Of a DNA stretch of 5,720 nucleotides, positions 1 to 5,720 are shown one piece after another. Positions within the stretch are counted from its first letter, which is position 1, and the number at the start of each line of letters is the position of its first letter. Origin of the DNA: Planctomycetaceae bacterium (GTDB lineage: Bacteria; Planctomycetota; MHYJ01; SBBU01); contig SBBU01000371.1 in the NCBI GenBank assembly GCA_005239585.1, forward strand, positions 1 to 5,720, in the 5' to 3' direction. The notes beneath the pieces were generated by a model. That model had not been told where the DNA came from. It searched no databases and saw only the letters and a list, made by a program, of their open reading frames with translations. The translations under genes and the position numbers were made by a program.

Positions 1-1268
1 CCCTGATTCCAGCTCTTGACATAGTAATGATACGTTGTGCCGCTTGTCAGGCCGCTGTCGGTGAAGCTTGTCGTCCCTGTATATCCCACCTGACTGAAAT
101 TTACTCCATCCGTTGACCTGTATATCATGAAATAGGGACTTGTTGTCCCACTTATCGTCAGCGTCACACTACCCGCACTGCTCACCGCAGACAATACTGG
201 TGCTGGTGTACTGAACGTAACTTCTGATGAGTAGTTGCTTACTCCACTCCTTGCACTGTTTGTAAATCTCATCTTGAATTTGTAACTTGTTCCTGCCACT
301 AACTGCCCCTTTATCGATGCCACCTGTGTTGTGTTTGTAATCTCGCTAAATGTCGTTTGCGTCGGATCCTTGCACTCTAGCAATGCGTTTGGATATGCCG
401 CTGGGTTTAATGGACTCCAGCTTAACCCTCCCGCTGAGACTCCATTAATCCCACTTGCCGTTATTACCGGCGTTATACTGCTTGCTGCAGGCGCCACACT
501 TGCCGTTGTGTTTGAGTATACGCTGTATCCTCCTTTATTGTCGCTGTACCTTACCCTGTAACTGTGGCTTCCCCCCACCACTAAATCTACGTAACTTGTG
601 TTATTCCCCGCCACACTACCCACCTGTACATTATCCCTCTCGATTAATACCGATACTCCACTCGTTCCTGTTGTGTTCCATGTCACTGTTATGCTATTCG
701 TCTGCCCGCTCGTCACTACTGCGCTTGCTGTAATGCTCATTGCCGGCGTTGCCCCACTCACTACACTTGAGTACTTGCCATATTTACCGCCTCCTCCTGT
801 GAACCTTATCCTATAATAATAGGTCTTCCCAGGTACTACTGCATTGTCTGTATAGCTCGTTGCACCTGCTACTGTTGTTGTTATCTCGCTCAGGCTTGTA
901 TTTGTGTACCCCCTCTCTATCGATACCTGTCCCGGTGGTGTGGACCAGGATAATGCTATAGAAAAACTTGTTACTGCTCCTCTTGTTAGTGTCGGCGTGC
1001 TTGGATCTGATGTAACATTCACCGTATTTGAACTCGTCCCTATCACACTTCCTCCAGAGTCCTTGCTCGCCTGTACATAGTAGCCGTAACTTGTCCCTGC
1101 TGCTACAGTATTGTCTGTATATGTCCTTGCATTTGTTACTGTAGTCAATAACACTCCTCCCCTATAGACCCTCCAGTATGGCGATGACCCTCCTGTCCAG
1201 TTTACCGTCACGCTTATGTATGGATTGTTTGCTGTGGCTGTTACACTTGGTGCCGCTGTGCTAAAGGT
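1..1268 (-). repeat. FN3-like repeat array, at least five units, last one cut by the edge (residues 1416-1837)
   Basis: Five units of about 83-93 residues follow each other: about 1419-1502, 1503-1590, 1591-1675, 1676-1770 and 1771 to the edge. Each has a Trp (or equivalent) strand early (VNWTGG, LSWSTP, VTWNTT, LSWSPL; TISGTT in the fifth) and a late S/T-Y/F-x-D...G-x-x-Y motif: TYTDNTVAAGTSY (1464-1476), SYTDNAVVPGKTY (1553-1565), SYVDLVVGGSHSY (1640-1652), SIKGQLVAGTSY (1733-1744) and SFTDSGLTSGTTY (1816-1828). This is the usual late FN3 tyrosine-corner region. Units 1 and 2 share the 12-mer attgtctgtata at 1110-1121 and 843-854, exactly 267 bases (89 codons) apart. FN3 arrays in exported bacterial proteins usually act as stalks or binding modules. 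The number of further units beyond the edge is unknown. Confidence 0.85.
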
Positions 1269-4200
1269 TATTACGTTTATTGTAGCAGAGGTGGTATCTG
1301 TCTGACCCTTTTCGTCCGTCACCTTCAGTGTTACTGTATATGTCCCTGCTACTGTATATGTATGTGTTACGCTTCCGGGGGTACTGCTTGTGACCTCATA
1401 TCCTGCTGTGACAGTGTAATCCAGCTCATATTTTACAATATTTGCCTCTGTTTCCTTTTTGTCATATGTGATTGTTACAGGGTTCCCGGTGGCCACTGTA
1501 GCGTAGTTAACTTTCAAATCTGCCTTGGGCAATCTTGGATCCGTCCCATAATAGCTTACCACTGCCAATATGTCTTCGATCCCGACCCCGTTTGATTTGT
1601 TTAGATCATATGCGGGGTTATAGTACAAATCTCCGGGTATCCAGCCATAGTTTTGAACTACGGCCAAAATATCTTCAATGCCAACTTGATCATTGCCATC
1701 GAAATCATACTTTAAAAATTTAGTGATGTTGATTGTCTTTGTTAGTGTGTTATTTGTCTCGTTTGACTCTGCAACAGTATTTCCCGAGTCCACGGTGACT
1801 GTCAGAGTATAGGAGCCATCAGCTAACGTAGATGGGATGGAGAGTTGCACTGCTTTAAAGTCTGTAGCTGAGCTAGGTAGACTGGTTACTGTCCTGCTGC
1901 CTAGCTGTGTGCTGGGCAATGATGCGCTGGAAATTGAATAGGTAACTGTGAATGAAGAGGCCCCAGTTGTGCCATTATTCGATATGGCCTCAAGCAATGT
2001 CAACACTTTGCCTTGCTCTACCTGAAATGGTATGTAAATATCGCTGATTACAATATCTGCCATAGCAGTAATGGTAACAGTCATACTAAACCAGCCTGAA
2101 CGTTTACCATTACTGTCCACAGCCTGAACCTGTACTGTGTATGTGCCAGCCGAACTCCAGCTATGCGAAGCAGCCGCTGTTGCACCCGATGCAACAAAAG
2201 CTGTAGTTGTGCTTGTTGCATCTCCCCAGTTAAATACAAATTGAACCGACGCTCCATCCAGAGTAGTTAACGAGGCAGAGAATGAATATGAGTTACTTAT
2301 TTGTCCAGAAGTAACACCAGTAACTTTTGCATAGTCCAACTTGAATGGATTAACAACACCTTTATAAATTAGAACCCTGGCTCGGTTGAGGTCGGCAACA
2401 TATAGATTATCCAGGCCGTCAAATGTAGCAGCAAATGGCATCGAGTAATAATCAAAAGAAAAGGCCGAAGGAGATGTGGAGGCTGCCAGCGGATTGTCAT
2501 AAAATCCCAACAGCAGCCCACCCTTCCACCCTGTAATAGTATCAAGAACAGGGTGTGGATTATTTCTGTATGGGTTGTAGCCTACCACCATCTGATTTTG
2601 CGAATTGAAAGCAGGTTCCCAAGTAGCTGTATCCTGAAACTTCTTGGAAGCTGCTGTGGCAAAGATTACAGAGGTGTTATTTGAAGCAAACAAGGTCATG
2701 TTAAACTCAAGCAGTCTACCATTCCCATGCGCTTCTAACCAGTGATCTGAAACCCAAAGGTTACCCGAGCGATCAATTGATACGAACCCTGGATAAGCGA
2801 GTGTCGTTGGATCAGTTGACGGAATACTGCCATTTGCCTCCCAGTTAGAATCTCTGTTAGGATAAGTTCCAGTAATGCTAGTTTGTCCTAAAACCACATC
2901 GACTATAGGACTGGTTAAAGGATTGCGAATTCGAAGAACACGATGTTTAGCATGATCCGATATCCACAAAAATTCACTATTATCTGTAGGTACAAGTCCC
3001 ATGACACTACTCCACGTGGTCGTCCCACCCCCCAAAACATTTATAGTCGGCGATATCTCTAAAATTGGCGTTGCTCCTGTAACAAGGGGTAATTGATATA
3101 CTAGCAATTTATTTTTAACGCCAGAATGAACCCAAAGACGATGATTTTTATCCGCTTTCATGGGAATAAACCACAATACTCCATCTCTCGATTCAAAACT
3201 GTTTATTGTTGTATTGGTAAATCCAGAAATATAGCCATCGGCGGGTTGACCGCTCGTAACACTTGCGGGATTGTTCCAGAATAGGATTCGCCCACCCCCG
3301 CTTATGATAAGCTGGTTATCTGCAACAACAACTCCAGTTACCTGCTCACCCAGTCCAGCACGTGTAACCTTATTTCCCTTTGAATCTGATTGCATAAAAA
3401 CTTTACTTGGAAAGTTTGAAAATGTTCCATCTGCTCCCTTGAGGTATATAAGAGCTTTATTTGCGTAATTGTTATTGAGTCCGCTGGTAAATGCCATGTT
3501 GCCTGCACTATCAATGCCCATTCCAGCTGTGTGACCGAGAGTATTGTAATCACCTGAGATGCCAACCTGTTTTACCTTGGTTTTACTAGTTTCATCCCAG
3601 AGTTCCCTCGCAGCACGGTTCTGTATCCAGACTTGGCCTGGTTCAGTTGGGTCAAAATCTATACTCCCTGGCATCACAAACCCTGATCCAAATACTTCCC
3701 CATTCATGCCATTTGAAAATGGCGGTTTGAATCTAATCACTCGGTCGTTACCTTGATCTGATACATAAACCCATCCCTGGCTGTTTACACGAACTGCTCC
3801 AGGGCAGTTAAATCGATTTGGTGAAATGAGTTTATCACTCTCATTGATAATTACATTTCCATTAGCATCCACAGTATAAGGAACAGTGAAAGGGCCTCCA
3901 GATGTAAAGTTGGATTGTCCAAGAACCAGGTCCGCTGTCTTAGAATTTGGAGGGAATCGCAGAACTCGATGGTTAGCGATATCTGCCACCCACACGTTTC
4001 CACTCGAATCCACTTCTACACCAGCATGCCCTGCATTTCTAAATCCCCAGTCATAATGAAGTGTTGTTGCATCTGGAGAAGACATACCCTTATTTGGTTG
4101 ATTTCCAGTGAAATCACTCTGACCCCAAACATAATCTGCTACAGTATCTGTCTCAAAAGGCTTGTTATATTTCAACACGCGATGGTTAAAATAGTCGAAA

Positions 4201-5513
4201 ACGTAAAGATTACCCTGCGAATCGATGGACATGCTGCCATGCCCTCCCCCTTCTGCTATACTCAACCCCCACTCTGGAAACCCGCGCAGCGTTGAAGCGC
4301 TGGCCGGCGCCTGATTAGGGTAATTCTGAAATCCCGAGTCACCGTTAGCACCTGAGGTATAAAATGATGGTTGACCAAGCACAATCTTGGGTAAGACACT
4401 GTTGAGATCCGCAGCATTCAAGAGTTCATTCCAATCAAAACCTAAAATACGATTATTGTTCGTATCATTAAGATATAGTTTTGGAGTTGTAGAGACACGA
4501 TCTATAATTGCACCACCCGGTCTGAATAGTGTGTTAGGCGAAACCTCATATGGATTAATCTCTGTGAAATCTGGCTTGCCGACAATAACATCAGCCAATA
4601 AATCTCCTGAAGCACCTCTCACTTTTGGCTGTACTTTTGAATCAATTCGAATAGAGGATGTGGTTGCCCACTGCGCCCCTCTAGTGTCTATCACGGTAAG
4701 TGTAGCTATATATGTCTTGACAGTTGAATATATCCATGGCACACTTCCTGCTGACGTCCTGACAAAATCAACAAATCCATCTCCATCTGCATCTATTCGA
4801 TATTCTGATACTGATATAACAAGTCCACTCGCACCATACTCCAATATGGCATTTTGCGGGGTATATCCAAAGGCAGGATTTATATTAAGGCTAACTTCGT
4901 TCAATGGGAGCGTGATAAATGTCCAACTTGTGGTAAGCAGATTGTTGACTGGATCAAATCGAACTTTTCCTCCTGATGCCGTAGTAAGTATAACGACGGG
5001 TGAATTCCACTTTAATGGGTTAACATTATCTTTCTTCATTTGGAAGCCTAACACTGAAATCCTTGTAAAGTCCCACAATGCATTACGGTTCTTTGGATAG
5101 AAACATCCTGAATCACCACCGCTGTCTGTTACAAACTTGATTGAGTATGAACCGACTTTTTTATCTGTTGCATCATTAGAGACCGAGTCCCCCGAGGTGG
5201 GAGTCATCGAGTCATATGTTCCCCAGTTAGTTGCGTTATTTTCCGTAACTTCACTCACCCCCAGCGTAAGCCCATCGATCCACATCGTATAGCCATAATT
5301 CCAGACCTCAGAGCGAAACTCGATTGAGGTTACCCTTGTTAGATCAACGGAGCCTCCGGATGTGTCATCAGTACGGATCCATGTCGCGCTGGATTGTAGG
5401 CTTGCAAAGTAAAAAGCATCAGTTTTGCCGGCAAAATGATGTGGTGTGCTATATCCAGAAAGCCATAGGCTACCTGTTAACAACGTAAATACTGCCCATC
5501 TGATATTCTTCAT
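1..5513 (-). CDS. Giant exported modular protein (jelly-roll/PKD/NHL propeller/CARDB/dockerin-like/FN3), C-terminus beyond the window
   Basis: One frame of 1837 codons has no stop and runs off the left edge. The ATG at 5513-5511 is the start: an in-frame TAG lies three codons upstream (5522-5520), only GTA and AAC intervene, and AGG sits five bases before the ATG. Domain order is signal peptide, beta-rich N-terminal region, PKD, about twelve NHL-type blades, PKD, CARDB, two dockerin-like half-repeats, PKD, then five FN3-like repeats, the last cut by the edge. There are only three cysteines (C137, C570, C1714), which suits an exported protein. No enzymatic motif is visible. By family knowledge these modules mediate protein, sugar or surface contacts, so an adhesin, matrix or scaffold role is inferred. 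Any anchor or sorting signal would lie in the missing C-terminus. The frame and export are secure; the biological role is unknown. Confidence 0.95.
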   Translation of the reverse strand, partial: MKNIRWAVFTLLTGSLWLSGYSTPHHFAGKTDAFYFASLQSSATWIRTDDTSGGSVDLTRVTSIEFRSEVWNYGYTMWIDGLTLGVSEVTENNATNWGTYDSMTPTSGDSVSNDATDKKVGSYSIKFVTDSGGDSGCFYPKNRNALWDFTRISVLGFQMKKDNVNPLKWNSPVVILTTASGGKVRFDPVNNLLTTSWTFITLPLNEVSLNINPAFGYTPQNAILEYGASGLVISVSEYRIDADGDGFVDFVRTSAGSVPWIYSTVKTYIATLTVIDTRGAQWATTSSIRIDSKVQPKVRGASGDLLADVIVGKPDFTEINPYEVSPNTLFRPGGAIIDRVSTTPKLYLNDTNNNRILGFDWNELLNAADLNSVLPKIVLGQPSFYTSGANGDSGFQNYPNQAPASASTLRGFPEWGLSIAEGGGHGSMSIDSQGNLYVFDYFNHRVLKYNKPFETDTVADYVWGQSDFTGNQPNKGMSSPDATTLHYDWGFRNAGHAGVEVDSSGNVWVADIANHRVLRFPPNSKTADLVLGQSNFTSGGPFTVPYTVDANGNVIINESDKLISPNRFNCPGAVRVNSQGWVYVSDQGNDRVIRFKPPFSNGMNGEVFGSGFVMPGSIDFDPTEPGQVWIQNRAARELWDETSKTKVKQVGISGDYNTLGHTAGMGIDSAGNMAFTSGLNNNYANKALIYLKGADGTFSNFPSKVFMQSDSKGNKVTRAGLGEQVTGVVVADNQLIISGGGRILFWNNPASVTSGQPADGYISGFTNTTINSFESRDGVLWFIPMKADKNHRLWVHSGVKNKLLVYQLPLVTGATPILEISPTINVLGGGTTTWSSVMGLVPTDNSEFLWISDHAKHRVLRIRNPLTSPIVDVVLGQTSITGTYPNRDSNWEANGSIPSTDPTTLAYPGFVSIDRSGNLWVSDHWLEAHGNGRLLEFNMTLFASNNTSVIFATAASKKFQDTATWEPAFNSQNQMVVGYNPYRNNPHPVLDTITGWKGGLLLGFYDNPLAASTSPSAFSFDYYSMPFAATFDGLDNLYVADLNRARVLIYKGVVNPFKLDYAKVTGVTSGQISNSYSFSASLTTLDGASVQFVFNWGDATSTTTAFVASGATAAASHSWSSAGTYTVQVQAVDSNGKRSGWFSMTVTITAMADIVISDIYIPFQVEQGKVLTLLEAISNNGTTGASSFTVTYSISSASLPSTQLGSRTVTSLPSSATDFKAVQLSIPSTLADGSYTLTVTVDSGNTVAESNETNNTLTKTINITKFLKYDFDGNDQVGIEDILAVVQNYGWIPGDLYYNPAYDLNKSNGVGIEDILAVVSYYGTDPRLPKADLKVNYATVATGNPVTITYDKKETEANIVKYELDYTVTAGYEVTSSTPGSVTHTYTVAGTYTVTLKVTDEKGQTDTTSATINVITFSTAAPSVTATANNPYISVTVNWTGGSSPYWRVYRGGVLLTTVTNARTYTDNTVAAGTSYGYYVQASKDSGGSVIGTSSNTVNVTSDPSTPTLTRGAVTSFSIALSWSTPPGQVSIERGYTNTSLSEITTTVAGATSYTDNAVVPGKTYYYRIRFTGGGGKYGKYSSVVSGATPAMSITASAVVTSGQTNSITVTWNTTGTSGVSVLIERDNVQVGSVAGNNTSYVDLVVGGSHSYRVRYSDNKGGYSVYSNTTASVAPAASSITPVITASGINGVSAGGLSWSPLNPAAYPNALLECKDPTQTTFSEITNTTQVASIKGQLVAGTSYKFKMRFTNSARSGVSNYSSEVTFSTPAPVLSAVSSAGSVTLTISGTTSPYFMIYRSTDGVNFSQVGYTGTTSFTDSGLTSGTTYHYYVKSWNQ
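1272..1526 (-). other. PKD domain 3 (residues about 1330-1414)
   Basis: KADLKVNYATVATGNPVTI (1330-1348) reads as the opening strands. SVTHTYTVAGTYTVTLKVTD (1381-1400) followed by EKG (1401-1403) is a near-consensus PKD closing pair, and the last strand is TSATINV (1408-1414). The 'WDFGDG' motif is weak, replaced by YELDYTVTAG (1362-1371), so this copy is diverged in its first half. It separates the dockerin-like module from the FN3 array. Confidence 0.8.
1539..1712 (-). other. Internal dockerin-like module, two EF-hand half-repeats (residues about 1268-1325)
   Basis: Two copies of a dockerin-type half-repeat lie 33 residues apart: DFDGNDQVGIEDILAVV at 1270-1286 ending QNYG, and DLNKSNGVGIEDILAVV at 1303-1319 ending SYYG. 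Calcium-loop positions 1, 3, 5 and 12 are D1270, D1272, N1274 and D1281 in the first, and D1303, N1305, S1307 and D1314 in the second. The linker GDLYYNPAYDLN (1294-1305) matches the 'GDpxYnpaaDlN' linker seen in many non-cellulosomal dockerin-like modules. Dockerins bind cohesins through calcium-stabilised F-hands. No cohesin is visible here, so the partner is unknown. The module sits in the middle of the protein, whereas dockerins are more often near an end. Confidence 0.8.
1725..2060 (-). other. CARDB-like domain (residues about 1152-1263)
   Basis: ADIVISDIYIP (1152-1162) is the usual opening of CARDB domains ('aDLvvsdi'), followed by VEQGKVLTLLEAISNNGTTG (1165-1184), where 'v.v.NnGt..a' is characteristic. 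The end DGSYTLTVTVDSGNTVAESN (1232-1251) followed by ETNNT (1252-1256) matches the family hallmark 'VDsxnxvxEsnExNNt'. CARDB (cell adhesion related domain in bacteria) is an Ig-like fold found in exported proteins. Adhesion is a family-level suggestion and has not been shown for this protein. Confidence 0.85.
2070..2345 (-). other. PKD domain 2 (residues about 1057-1148)
   Basis: FVFNWGDATS (1092-1101) is the standard PKD W-G-D motif, and HSWSSAGTYTVQVQAVDSNG (1117-1136) is the standard closing strand pair, followed by the final strand FSMTVTI (1142-1148). This is the most canonical of the three PKD domains. It follows the last NHL blade directly (YKGVVNPFKL, 1050-1059) and leads into the CARDB-like domain, so it probably acts as a stiff Ig-like spacer that holds the propeller away from the C-terminal stalk. 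Confidence 0.85.
2358..4601 (-). repeat. NHL-type beta-propeller repeat array (residues about 305-1052)
   Basis: About twelve blade-like units share the pattern 'hydrophobic-D-S-x-G-N-L-Y-V-x-D-x-x-N-x-R-V-L-x-F'. Clear copies are SMSIDSQGNLYVFDYFNHRV (427-446), GVEVDSSGNVWVADIANHRV (498-517), AVRVNSQGWVYVSDQGNDRV (573-592), LWISDHAKHRVLRI (849-862), SIDRSGNLWVSD (912-923) and DNLYVADLNRARVLIY (1035-1050). Weaker units start near 345, 616, 664, 727, 781 and 969. Between blades a V-x-G-Q/K-x-x-F tag recurs: VGKPDF (311), VLGQPSF (378), VWGQSDF (462), VLGQSNF (530) and VLGQTSI (874). NHL repeats commonly form six-bladed propellers that bind proteins, sugars or nucleic acid; in exported bacterial proteins the ligand is usually unknown. 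Twelve units would suit two six-bladed propellers in series. The units are strongly diverged and no near-identical DNA copies were seen. Confidence 0.85.
4638..4850 (-). other. PKD-like domain 1 (residues about 222-292)
   Basis: YRIDADGDGFVDF (238-250) matches the acidic loop of PKD domains (usually Y-x-W-D-x-D-G-D-G), and TYIATLTVIDTRGAQ (267-281) matches the conserved 'TYTVTLTVTDxxG' strand pair that ends the fold. D241, D243 and D245 could bind calcium. The usual Trp of the first motif is Ile (I240). PKD domains are Ig-like spacers or interaction modules in exported bacterial and archaeal proteins. Here the domain links the N-terminal region to the propeller array. Confidence 0.75.
4854..5426 (-). 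other. N-terminal beta-rich, jelly-roll-like region (residues about 30-220)
   Basis: This region is rich in aromatic, Gly, Thr and Ser residues and alternates hydrophobic and polar residues as beta sandwiches do. Two parts can be told apart. Residues 41-87 contain VDLTRVTSIEF (56-66) and WIDGLTLG (78-85), a pattern I associate with the C-terminal half of carbohydrate-binding jelly-roll domains. Residues 88-204 contain VGSYSIKFVTDSGGDSG (120-136), LGFQMKKDN (155-163) and SWTFITLPL (196-204), a pattern typical of the N-terminal half of the same fold. C137 is one of the three cysteines in the protein. Sugar binding is plausible from the fold alone; no specific CBM family can be assigned and no binding residues can be named. 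Confidence 0.5.
5430..5513 (-). other. Signal peptide (residues 1 to about 28)
   Basis: The N-terminus starts MKNIR, a short basic segment, followed by a hydrophobic stretch from W6 to L18 (AVFTLLTGSLWL) and a polar region beginning around S19. This is the normal layout of a Sec signal peptide, so the protein is probably exported. The cleavage site is uncertain; the small residues around S19-G20 or A28-G29 are candidates. The segment LSGY (18-21) resembles a lipobox, but the cysteine position holds tyrosine, so lipoprotein processing is not supported. Confidence 0.8.
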
Positions 5514-5720
5514 GTTTACCTACGAGCTATTCCCATTTTACAGCAAACCCTATATATTAGTCCTTATATGTCAGTTTTATATTCAATTTTCCAACGGCTC
5601 TCCTCCGCCTTTTCATGTCTCTTGGGGAGTAGAATAAATCTTGTGTCTGGAGGTATTGAGTTTTACGGTTGCAAGATGTATAAGCGAAACTCGAACGAAT
5701 CGAACCCCGAAAGAGAAGGG
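5514..5720 (-). promoter_or_regulatory. Upstream region of the large gene; possible promoter, possible tail of an upstream gene
   Basis: This 207-base stretch separates the start codon from the right edge. Bases 5548-5590 are AT-rich (minus strand AAAATTGAATATAAAACTGA, then TAATATATAG) and are the best place for a promoter, but no -35/-10 pair with normal spacing is convincing. A frame open from the right edge ends with TAA at 5559-5557, 43 bases before the ATG; its last part starts MKRRRRAVGK at 5616. A second frame is open to a TGA at about 5615-5613. Either could be the end of a neighbouring gene or chance. No riboswitch, rho-independent terminator or complete tRNA was recognised. Confidence 0.3.
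5519..5521 (-). promoter_or_regulatory. Weak ribosome binding site
   Basis: On the minus strand the bases before the start are GTAGGTAAAC then ATG. The AGG core is five bases from the ATG. The match to the Shine-Dalgarno consensus is short, but with the in-frame TAG at 5522-5520, which overlaps it, there is no other plausible start upstream. Confidence 0.5.

Noticed and set aside
331..816. Overlapping short plus-strand frames rich in Leu, Pro and Cys
   Set aside because: They are the complement of Thr/Ser/Gly/Val-rich FN3 codons; the hydrophobic translations are by-products of the pyrimidine-rich plus strand.
1..1268. Periodic repeats considered as a CRISPR array or tandem DNA satellite
   Set aside because: The period is about 250-280 bases, matches protein domain length and keeps the reading frame; the DNA copies are diverged.
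3338..3565. Minus-strand frame of 75 codons in another phase
   Set aside because: It overlaps the NHL array, begins with TTG and has no recognisable motif, while the main frame encodes blade residues through the same bases.
4387..5100. Plus-strand open frame of 237 codons
   Set aside because: It lies wholly antisense to the large gene, where the domain-bearing minus frame is clear. Its translation shows no domain and it has no convincing ribosome binding site.
1..5513. Enzyme domain (glycoside hydrolase, protease, lyase) within the large protein
   Set aside because: No catalytic motif was found in the translation; all recognisable parts are binding or spacer modules.
5600..5632. Possible stem-loop (CTACTCC pairing with GGAGGAG, 19-base loop)
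   Set aside because: It has one mismatch, a large loop and no U-run, so neither a terminator nor a known riboswitch is supported.
5697..5706. GGTTCGATTC on the minus strand, resembling a tRNA T-loop
   Set aside because: The flanking bases (CGGGG and CGTTC) do not pair to make the T stem, and no acceptor, D or anticodon arm can be drawn around it.

Overview
The window is almost entirely one gene read on the minus strand. An ATG at 5513-5511 opens a frame that runs leftward for 1837 codons without a stop and leaves the window at base 1, so the C-terminus is missing. I checked the frame at several anchor codons along its length and found no slip. An in-frame TAG three codons before the ATG fixes the start. 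Tryptophan is always TGG and no in-frame TGA occurs, consistent with the standard bacterial/archaeal code.

The product looks like a very large exported, modular, non-enzymatic protein. From the N-terminus it has: a signal peptide (residues 1 to about 28); a beta-rich, jelly-roll-like region (about 30-220); a PKD-like domain with an acidic DxDGDG loop (222-292); a long array of NHL-type beta-propeller repeats (305-1052, about twelve blade-like units); a second PKD domain (1057-1148); a CARDB-like domain (1152-1263); an internal dockerin-like pair of EF-hand half-repeats (1268-1325); a third PKD domain (1330-1414); and at least five fibronectin type III-like repeats (1416 to the edge). I see no catalytic motif. 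The parts fit an adhesin, scaffold or matrix protein on or outside the cell, but the ligand cannot be read from the sequence.

The right-hand 207 bases (5514-5720) lie upstream of the gene. They hold a weak ribosome binding site, an AT-rich stretch that could carry a promoter, and a frame open from the right edge that could be the tail of an upstream gene or chance.

The organism cannot be named. Moderate base composition and the combination of NHL, PKD, CARDB, dockerin-like and FN3 modules suggest an environmental, possibly uncultured bacterium; such architectures are common in Planctomycetota-, Omnitrophota- and Chloroflexota-like genomes and also occur in archaea. This is inference. There is one gene here and no multi-gene system. 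The points most worth a second look are the protein's domain layout, the internal dockerin-like module, and an abrupt change in codon choice at the FN3 array.
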